From Prochlorococcus sp. AG-436-C05 (GTDB lineage: Bacteria; Cyanobacteriota; Cyanobacteriia; PCC-6307; Cyanobiaceae), in the NCBI GenBank assembly GCA_003209795.1, contig QCPB01000009.1, positions 1-44,076 of the forward strand: a stretch of DNA of 44,076 nt. The letters are read 5' to 3'. Position 1 is the first letter of the stretch. Every line of letters starts with the position of its first letter. The notes under the pieces are model-generated. The model searched no databases. It saw nothing but the letters and a program-made list of their open reading frames with translations, and was not told the DNA's origin. A program made the position numbers and the translations under genes. Shown here in pieces: positions 37,686-44,076 of this stretch.

Positions 37686-38501
37686 ATGGAGATTAATGTG
37701 CCCGGTATTGTTTATTTGGTTGGAGCAGGTCCTGGTGATCCTGAGCTTTTAACTCTAAAAGCCTTACGTCTAATAAAAAATTGTGATGCTTTAGTACATG
37801 ATGCGCTAATTCCTTTTGAAATAACAAATCAAGTAAGAAACAATGCAGAAATTTTTCATGTTGGTAAAAGAGCTGGTAAGTGTTCTGTTCCCCAAGCTGA
37901 AACTAATTCTCTTATCTTAAAATTAGCCAAAGAAGGTAAAAATGTTGTGAGGCTAAAAGGAGGAGATCCTTTTGTTTTTTCTAGGGGTGGTGAAGAAGTT
38001 GCTTTTTTAGAGAAAAATGGAGTTTCAGTTGAAATCGTTCCTGGTATAACTTCTGGTATAGCTGCCCCCACATATTTTGGAATTCCATTAACACATAGAG
38101 ATGCTGCAAGTTCAGTAACTTTTGTTACAGGCCATGAGCAAATAGATAAGGGAAAAAAGAGTGTGAATTGGAGAGAATTAGCTAAATCTTCTGATAGCTT
38201 AGTAATTTATATGGGTATAAGAAATATTGAATTTATTGTTCAAGAATTACTTTTAGGAGGTATAGATAAAAATACTAAATGTGCCGTCATTCAAGAAGCT
38301 ACTTTAAAGAATCAAAAATGCATAATTGCAGAATTAAAAAAGCTTGTTGATACAATTAAAGATCAAAAATATTTATCTCCATCTATAATTGTGATTGGAA
38401 AAATTGTTGATTTTAAGGCAAATAATAATATTACTAAATTATCTGAGGTCTATTTGTCCGACATAAATCAAGTTCAATTATATAATAATTCCCAAAAATA
38501 A
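37686..38501 (+). CDS. cobA: Uroporphyrinogen-III C-methyltransferase
   Basis: It methylates uroporphyrinogen III at C2 and C7 with SAM to give precorrin-2, the branch toward siroheme and cobalamin; 271 aa from the ATG at 37686. A TTG two codons earlier is possible. The motif VYLVGAGPGDPELLTLKALR is near the N-terminus. RLKGGDPFVFSRGGEE and VPGITSGIAAPTYFGIPLTHRD are the second and third family motifs. It stands as a separate enzyme without the CysG oxidase part. Its last 28 bases overlap the end of convergent pabC. Confidence 0.95.
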   Translation: MEINVPGIVYLVGAGPGDPELLTLKALRLIKNCDALVHDALIPFEITNQVRNNAEIFHVGKRAGKCSVPQAETNSLILKLAKEGKNVVRLKGGDPFVFSRGGEEVAFLEKNGVSVEIVPGITSGIAAPTYFGIPLTHRDAASSVTFVTGHEQIDKGKKSVNWRELAKSSDSLVIYMGIRNIEFIVQELLLGGIDKNTKCAVIQEATLKNQKCIIAELKKLVDTIKDQKYLSPSIIVIGKIVDFKANNNITKLSEVYLSDINQVQLYNNSQK

Positions 38502-39301
38502 ATTGGATCAAACTTTGATCTAAGTTTTAAATCATTAACCTTATTGATTTGCCTACAAGATAAGCTATTGATTGCAACAATAATGTCATCTTCTTGAAAT
38601 TCTGGAAAAATTAATTCTTCTTTTGCGATTTTTAATTTTAAAGCCTTTTCAACCATTATTCCCTCTAGACACCCACTTTCTTTTCTAGGCGTTATCCAAT
38701 GTGTATTCTTTTTGATTAATATATTAAAAGCGCTTCCGCAACAGAGCTCACCAGATGTATTTAATAAAATTGAATCATCGAAGGATTTTTGATTAGCCTC
38801 TAATAATACATTTATTGCCTGGTTATATGAAAATGTCTTACATTTGCTTATCAAACTAAATTCATTTCTTTTTTCTATTTGACTGATACAAACGCTTATT
38901 GGAGAAAAATTAGGCTGTATTTGATAAAACTCTAACCATAGATTATCTAAAATATTTGTTTTTGAAGAGCTATTTATTTTTAATGATCTACCTTCGTTAA
39001 TTCCTCTACTCAAATTTAACCTTACTGATCCAAATTGATTATCGTTCAGAGATAACTTTTTAATGCCCTCATCAATAAGTCTTTTTAGAGTTAACTTATT
39101 TAGTTTGAGATTTATATTTAAAATTTTGCTACTTTTTTCTAGCCTTTTTATATGGTCATTTAAAAGGACAGGTTGATTATGCTTGATTAATATAGTTTCA
39201 AAAATCCCATCTCCAAATTTTAAGCTTCGATCATTAGCTGAAATAAAAATATTATCAATATCTAACCATTGATTTTTATACCAACCTATACTTGCTTTCA
39301 T
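38474..39301 (-). CDS. pabC: Aminodeoxychorismate lyase-like PLP enzyme (class IV aminotransferase)
   Basis: A 275-aa fold-type IV PLP protein. The PLP lysine is Lys155 in SKCKTFSYNQAIN, and the glutamate-loop is NTSGELCCGSAFNI. ANDRSLKFGDGIFETI near residue 25 is the family's N-terminal motif. Branched-chain and D-amino acid aminotransferases share the fold. The four-base ATGA overlap with the stop of pabB argues for ADC lyase, releasing p-aminobenzoate and pyruvate for folate. Its 3' end overlaps cobA by 28 bases on the other strand. Confidence 0.88.
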   Translation of the reverse strand: MKASIGWYKNQWLDIDNIFISANDRSLKFGDGIFETILIKHNQPVLLNDHIKRLEKSSKILNINLKLNKLTLKRLIDEGIKKLSLNDNQFGSVRLNLSRGINEGRSLKINSSSKTNILDNLWLEFYQIQPNFSPISVCISQIEKRNEFSLISKCKTFSYNQAINVLLEANQKSFDDSILLNTSGELCCGSAFNILIKKNTHWITPRKESGCLEGIMVEKALKLKIAKEELIFPEFQEDDIIVAINSLSCRQINKVNDLKLRSKFDPIYFWELLYN

Positions 39302-40617
39302 TTTAATGAATCAATTAATGGCAATAATTTCCATTTTAATTCTTCAGTTTCTGCTTCAGGATTTGAGTCACTTACTATTCCGCAACCAGCATAGATATTT
39401 ATTTTTTTCTTCTTTATCAAAAATGATCTGATAAGTATATTACTGTCTAATTCTCCATTCCAATCAAGCTTAATAAATGACCCACAGTAAGGTCCACGCT
39501 CACATTCTTCTAATTCAAAAAGTCTTTGGCATGATCTTAATTTAGGTGCTCCAGTTATAGACCCTCCTGGCCAACAAGCTTTTAGTAAATCAATCCAGCT
39601 TTTATCTTTTTTTAATCTTCCCCTAATAACAGATGTAAGGTGATGAACTTTTAAGAAACTTTCAAGTTTTAATATTTCAGGCACGATAATGCTTCCTATT
39701 TCGCATACTTTGCTTAAATCATTTCTTAGGAGGTCAACGATCATAATATTTTCAGCTCTATCTTTTTCATTTGTAATTAATTCGATTGCATTAAGCGCGT
39801 CTTGATTTAAATCTTTATCTCTAGATCTTGTTCCTTTAATAGGTCTTGACTCTACATGATTTTCACTATCTAATTTTATAAATCTTTCTGGTGATGTAGA
39901 TAATACTGCTTCTTCGTGGTTATCAAAATTATTAATTATTATCCCTCCAAAAGGAGCTTTTAATTTACTTCTAATTTTCGAATATATATTCAGCGGACTA
40001 TAGTGTTCAAGGGTTTCAACTTCACATTTGGTTGTTAGGTTGGCTTGAAATATATCTCCTATTGATATTAATTTTTTTACTTCTAAAATATTTTCCTGAA
40101 ATTTTTTACTTATTTCCTTTAACTTGATTTTTGAAAAATCGAACTTCATATTTATTTTAATAGCAGTTTTTTCCTCTTCGACATTTATCTTACTGATTAT
40201 ATTTTGATAATTGATCAGTTCCTCCGAATTCGTCCCTTCAATAATTATTTCTTTTTTAACAAGGTTGCATTTAATGATTGGATCATATGATGCAATCCAT
40301 AAAGTTGCCATATCAGTCGTTCTCCATGGATTTTTTGGTTCAATATATGCACCAGCTTCATAGCTTAACCATCCCATCCAAAATCCTTCTTGAATTTTTT
40401 TTAAGTTATTAAAGGGATTCTTATCTTCGCTTGAGTTGTTTGTATCTCTTGACTGGATTATTTGTTTTGGTTTCACTCCTATTATTGACCATTCACCATT
40501 TTCTTTACCATCACTGTCTAACCAAGCTAATCCTTCTTCTCCAAACTTTTTGACTAGATGGTGCGTAATTAATTCTGGATCTATCCATTTAGTTAATATC
40601 TTACTTTCTATTTTCAT
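39298..40617 (-). CDS. pabB: Aminodeoxychorismate synthase component I
   Basis: It converts chorismate and ammonia to 4-amino-4-deoxychorismate for folate; 439 aa from the ATG 40615-40617. That start overlaps the queC stop as ATGA, and a longer frame reaches 40638. RPIKGT (Lys261) carries the lysine that distinguishes PabB from anthranilate synthase, which usually has PIAGT. GSITGAPKLRSCQRLFELE and GPYCGSF are the chorismate-binding C-terminal motifs. The glutaminase partner PabA is not in the window. pabC follows by a four-base overlap. Confidence 0.93.
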   Translation of the reverse strand: MKIESKILTKWIDPELITHHLVKKFGEEGLAWLDSDGKENGEWSIIGVKPKQIIQSRDTNNSSEDKNPFNNLKKIQEGFWMGWLSYEAGAYIEPKNPWRTTDMATLWIASYDPIIKCNLVKKEIIIEGTNSEELINYQNIISKINVEEEKTAIKINMKFDFSKIKLKEISKKFQENILEVKKLISIGDIFQANLTTKCEVETLEHYSPLNIYSKIRSKLKAPFGGIIINNFDNHEEAVLSTSPERFIKLDSENHVESRPIKGTRSRDKDLNQDALNAIELITNEKDRAENIMIVDLLRNDLSKVCEIGSIIVPEILKLESFLKVHHLTSVIRGRLKKDKSWIDLLKACWPGGSITGAPKLRSCQRLFELEECERGPYCGSFIKLDWNGELDSNILIRSFLIKKKKINIYAGCGIVSDSNPEAETEELKWKLLPLIDSLK

Positions 40618-41285
40618 GATTCCCTGTTTTGGTTCCATTTTTGATAAGCTTTATCTCGGATTCTGCAACTATCACACTTTCCACATGGTTTAGCGTTGCC
40701 TGAGTAACAACTCCATGTTTTATCTAAAGGAACATTATTGGAAACAGCTAATTCTATAATTTCTTCTTTATTTAAATCTATTAAAGGTGTCCAAAGTTTT
40801 ATTGGGTTATTTTCCCGTCCTCTTTTGTTAGCAAGATCTGCTAATTCTTGAAATTTTTTAATGTAGTCAGGTCTGCAATCAGGATAACCAGAATAATCAA
40901 GTGCATTGACTCCTAAACCAATATAATCAGCATCTATTGCTTCGGCGTAACTTAATGCGACGGAAATGAAGATAGTATTTCTCCCAGGAACATAGGTATT
41001 AGGTATTTTATTAGGTTGAATCCCTTCTGTTGGAATATTTTTTTGAGTATCAGTTAAAGAAGATCCTCCCCATAAAGATAAGTCAAGCTTAATAATTTTA
41101 AATTCTTCGATCTCAAAGTGTTTTGCGATTATTGATGCAGAATGCAATTCTTTTTTATGCCGTTGACCATAGTCAAATGAAAGGCCAAAAATTTTAGCTT
41201 TGGATTGTTTTGCGATACTAGTAACGGTAGAAGAATCTAGACCCCCAGATAATAAAACTACTATAGATTTGTTTTTAAGACTCAT
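40614..41285 (-). CDS. queC: 7-cyano-7-deazaguanine synthase
   Basis: It makes preQ0 from 7-carboxy-7-deazaguanine with ATP and ammonia, in queuosine synthesis; 223 aa. The PP-loop is LLSGGLDSSTV (11-21). Zinc cysteines are in CYSGNAKPCGKCDSCRIR near the C-terminus. SFDYGQRHKKEL and YVPGRNTIFISVALSYAEA are family motifs. It begins six bases after the queE reading frame, so QueE and QueC are made together. The ATGA overlap couples it to pabB. Confidence 0.96.
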   Translation of the reverse strand: MSLKNKSIVVLLSGGLDSSTVTSIAKQSKAKIFGLSFDYGQRHKKELHSASIIAKHFEIEEFKIIKLDLSLWGGSSLTDTQKNIPTEGIQPNKIPNTYVPGRNTIFISVALSYAEAIDADYIGLGVNALDYSGYPDCRPDYIKKFQELADLANKRGRENNPIKLWTPLIDLNKEEIIELAVSNNVPLDKTWSCYSGNAKPCGKCDSCRIRDKAYQKWNQNRES

Positions 41286-41291
41286 ATAAAT

Positions 41292-41976
41292 TTATTTAAT
41301 TTTTAGGTATTTGTGGGTTTGAATACTCAAGTTCCAATTTGGATTATTTTTTACGAAATCAATAGCAAGAGATAATCCTTTTTCATTGTCCCAAGCTGGT
41401 TGTAAAAAAAATATTTTTTTTTGTTTAATCAAGCTATTATCAAGGGTTGGCATTTGAACCCTTTTAATAATTTCTTTTCTTATTTCTGTTGCAAACTCGA
41501 GATCCTTTTTGTCATTAATAATGATTTTTATTTCATTACAATGTTCTAAAAAGTAATTTTTTGGTGGCGAATGTCTTTTTTGGAGATAAAGTAATCCAGT
41601 CATAAATACCAGATATTGTGTTTACTCCACTTGTTTCAAGATGAATTTTTATCGATTTTTGTTTTTCTCCCATGGTTTCTTTCTTTATTGACTTGCAAAA
41701 TTTATCTAAGTTATGTTGTAAAGGCTCTCCACCAGTAATAACGCAAAAGGACGCTCCTTTTTTACGGGCAATTTTTATGTGTTCTATTATTTTTTCAATC
41801 GATATAGAGGGGTATTTTTTTTCATCCCATGAATGTTTGGTATCGCACCATGAACAGCCAACATTACAGCCTGCTAATCTTATAAAAAAAGCACTTTTAC
41901 CAGCATGATAGCCTTCTCCTTGCAATGAATGGAAGTGTTCTACTAAGGGCAAAAGATCTGTCATTTTTTCATTCAA
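41292..41976 (-). pseudogene. queE: 7-carboxy-7-deazaguanine synthase (QueE), split by a one-base frameshift
   Basis: A radical SAM enzyme that contracts the ring of 6-carboxytetrahydropterin. The first frame (41976-41536) has SLQGEGYHAGKSAFFIRLAGC and the cluster cysteines Cys37, Cys41 and Cys44 (CNVGCSWC), then VITGGEPL and HLETSGV, but ends in an aberrant KKTFATKK. The second frame (41603-41292) continues with RHSPPKNYFLEHCNEIKIII and IFFLQPAWDNEKGL. Removing one A from the A6 run (plus-strand T6 at 41576-41581) restores ITLSPKRHSPPK and a 227-aa protein of normal length. The partner queC is intact. Confidence 0.88.
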
Positions 41977-41991
41977 AAAAAATAAAGAATA

Positions 41992-43602
41992 TTAATTTGA
42001 TTGAGCTAATTTCTCTTGACAGGCCTTTATTAAGCCTTTAAACAAAGGATGTGGTTTGCCAGGTCTTGATAAAAACTCTGGATGATATTGGCATGCCAAA
42101 AAATAAGGATGATTGTCTAATTCAATTAACTCTACTAATCTGCCATCTGGAGATGTACCACTAATTTTGTAGCCAGAATTTAAAAAACTTTGTTTGTAAT
42201 AATTATTAAATTCATATCTATGTCGATGTCTTTCATAAATAACATCCTCTTCATATAAACTTTTGCCAGTTGTATTCTTTGTCAATCTACATGGATAAAC
42301 TCCTAGTCTCATTGTTCCACCTAAATCAATTACATCTTCTTGTTCTGGTAATAAATGTATAACAGGATGAGGAGAGTTTGGGTCTAGTTCAGAGCTAGAT
42401 GCATCAGGAAGATTGGCCACATTTCGTGCCCATTCTATAACTGCACATTGCATGCCAAGGCATAGTCCTAAAAATGGAATTTTATTTTCTCTAGCAAATT
42501 TTATTGCTGAAATTTTCCCATTGACTCCTCTATTCCCAAATCCACCTGGCACAACAATTGCATCTACTCCATTTAAGTAACTTGCTGCGGAATTTTCCTC
42601 TATCATTTCAGCGTTAACCCAGTGCAAATCTAGTAAAGCTTTTTGTTCAATACATGCATGCCTTAAAGCTTCTACAACAGATAAATATGCATCGCCAAGT
42701 TCAATATATTTTCCTACTAGAGCAACTTTGATGGGAGCTCCAGGATTTCTTAGATTATGAATTAATGTTTCCCAATGTTTTAGATCACATTCTTTATCTT
42801 CAAGATCTAAGTATTTCAAGGTTTCTCTACATAAACCCTCTTTTTTTAAAGAAAGAGGTACAGAATAAATGCTATCAGCATCTAATGCTTCAATCACAGA
42901 ATTAATATTTACCCCACAAAATCCACTAAGCTTTCTTTTGAGACCATCATTTATTGATTTATCACTTCTACATACAAGCAAATCTGGTTGTATTCCTATT
43001 GATCTTAATTCTTTAACTGAATGTTGTGTTGGTTTAGTTTTTATTTCGCCAGAGGTTTTGATGTAAGGAAGTAATGTTACGTGAATGTATGCAACATCAT
43101 TTCTATTAACATCATTTTTAAATTCTCTTATCGCTTCCAAAAAGGGTAAAGATTCAATATCACCAACTGTCCCACCAATTTCAGTAATAATAATATCTGC
43201 ATTGCTGTTGGCTGCTACTCTATGAATTCTCTCTCTTATTTCTCCAGTTATGTGAGGTATTACTTGCACAGTGCCACCGTTATAACTTCCTCTTCTTTCT
43301 TTATTAATTACTGCTTGATAAATAGATCCTGTAGTAACACTATTTAATCGAGTCATAGTAGTATCTGTGAATCTCTCATAGTGCCCTAAATCCAGGTCTG
43401 TTTCAGCTCCATCTTCGGTTACAAAAACTTCTCCATGCTGGAAAGGACTCATTGTGCCGGGATCAACATTTAGATATGGATCTAGTTTTAGTATTGAAAC
43501 GCTATATCCTCTAGACTTTAATAATCTCCCTAAGCTTGCAGCAACAATTCCTTTACCAATGCTAGAAACTACACCTCCAGTGACAAAAACAAATTTTGAC
43601 AT
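41992..43602 (-). CDS. pyrG: CTP synthase
   Basis: It aminates UTP to CTP using glutamine; 536 aa. The synthase domain opens with [22 protein letters not shown] (P-loop-like). The class I glutaminase domain holds [18 protein letters not shown] with the nucleophile cysteine, and [19 protein letters not shown] with the catalytic His and Glu. [23 protein letters not shown] is typical. It lies 75 bases after aspS and 15 bases before the queE frame, on the same strand, and may head the pyrG - queE - queC - pabB - pabC run. Confidence 0.98.
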   Translation of the reverse strand: MSKFVFVTGGVVSSIGKGIVAASLGRLLKSRGYSVSILKLDPYLNVDPGTMSPFQHGEVFVTEDGAETDLDLGHYERFTDTTMTRLNSVTTGSIYQAVINKERRGSYNGGTVQVIPHITGEIRERIHRVAANSNADIIITEIGGTVGDIESLPFLEAIREFKNDVNRNDVAYIHVTLLPYIKTSGEIKTKPTQHSVKELRSIGIQPDLLVCRSDKSINDGLKRKLSGFCGVNINSVIEALDADSIYSVPLSLKKEGLCRETLKYLDLEDKECDLKHWETLIHNLRNPGAPIKVALVGKYIELGDAYLSVVEALRHACIEQKALLDLHWVNAEMIEENSAASYLNGVDAIVVPGGFGNRGVNGKISAIKFARENKIPFLGLCLGMQCAVIEWARNVANLPDASSSELDPNSPHPVIHLLPEQEDVIDLGGTMRLGVYPCRLTKNTTGKSLYEEDVIYERHRHRYEFNNYYKQSFLNSGYKISGTSPDGRLVELIELDNHPYFLACQYHPEFLSRPGKPHPLFKGLIKACQEKLAQSN

Positions 43603-43677
43603 TAAATATTTTTAATTAAGCACAGACTCCTTATATTTTATTTAAACAAAAAACTTTTAGGACATCCATATATATTC

Positions 43678-44076
43678 TTATTCATCAATTGTTATTTCAA
43701 TATCTAATTCTTTTAATTGTGATTCGGAGACATTTGAAGGTGCATTTGTGAGAAGACATTTGGCTTGTTGATTTTTTGGAAAAGCAATGGTTTCTCTTAT
43801 TGAATCTGCACCTATGATCAGCATAGTAATACGATCTAAGCCAAACGCTATTCCACCATGAGGAGGAGCACCCATTTCTAAGGCTTCTATTAAAAATCCA
43901 AATTTTTCATCAATTTCTTTATCCGTAAGACCCACCGTCTTCAGCACTTCTCGTTGCAATTTCGCTTCATGAATACGTAAAGAGCCACCTCCTAATTCCA
44001 AGCCATTAAGAACTAGGTCATAAGCATTGGCTATAGAATTTTCGATTTCTTGTTTCAAGTTTTCAGAATTTTTAGA
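43678..44076 (-). CDS. aspS: Aspartyl-tRNA synthetase, C-terminal part (cut by the window edge)
   Basis: The frame runs to the end of the window and has 132 codons here. [22 protein letters not shown] and [19 protein letters not shown] with [23 protein letters not shown] are the motif 3 region of class IIb aspartyl/asparaginyl synthetases of the bacterial AspRS type. GLDR gives the motif 3 arginine. The rest of the gene lies to the right. Confidence 0.93.
   Translation of the reverse strand, partial: SKNSENLKQEIENSIANAYDLVLNGLELGGGSLRIHEAKLQREVLKTVGLTDKEIDEKFGFLIEALEMGAPPHGGIAFGLDRITMLIIGADSIRETIAFPKNQQAKCLLTNAPSNVSESQLKELDIEITIDE

Overview
The window looks like a chromosome segment from a high-light-type Prochlorococcus or a very close relative. 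The evidence is very AT-rich DNA, tiny intergenic gaps, proteins of picocyanobacterial type, and a gene order (dnaN, PRC-barrel gene, purL, purF, topoisomerase A, read leftwards) that I remember as the start of Prochlorococcus genomes. This is judged from memory of the families, not from a search. No rRNA, tRNA, CRISPR array, prophage or insertion sequence was seen.

Layout: (1) 1-8289 holds the tail of an upstream gene, a GyrA/ParC-type topoisomerase subunit on the plus strand, and a tight leftward operon dnaN - PRC-barrel - purL - purF. (2) 8290-8629 is the only long gene-free stretch and is the probable replication origin. It has five DnaA-box-like 9-mers and a (TAG)4 tract placed like the DnaA-trio element of basal unwinding systems. 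(3) 8630-12171 is a leftward ABC1/UbiB kinase - DUF1400 - thrC operon, with the kinase frameshifted. (4) 12240-18488 carries recN, uvrA and a sucrose-phosphate synthase-like glucosyltransferase on the plus strand. (5) 18407-26980 alternates strands: small conserved protein, mraY, DUF3134 protein, small membrane protein, argG, rpsF, aroE, dnaK, FAD oxidoreductase, purU. (6) 26991-38501 holds clC, acnB, DAHP synthase, a phytol/dolichol kinase-like gene, a group 2 sigma factor, ppk, an MFS transporter and cobA. (7) 38474-44076 is a leftward run pabC, pabB, queC, queE (frameshifted), pyrG and the 3' end of aspS.

Together these genes cover the replication start (clamp, origin, topoisomerase), DNA repair, purine and pyrimidine synthesis, aromatic and folate precursors, 7-deazaguanine synthesis, peptidoglycan, compatible-solute synthesis and phosphate storage. 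It is core metabolism packed without spare DNA. Several convergent gene pairs overlap at their stop codons or run into each other.

The most interesting points are the DnaA-trio-like origin, and two one-base frameshifts (ABC1 kinase and queE) that each need removal of one A from an A6 run. The latter may be sequence error, real decay, or frames rescued by slippage.
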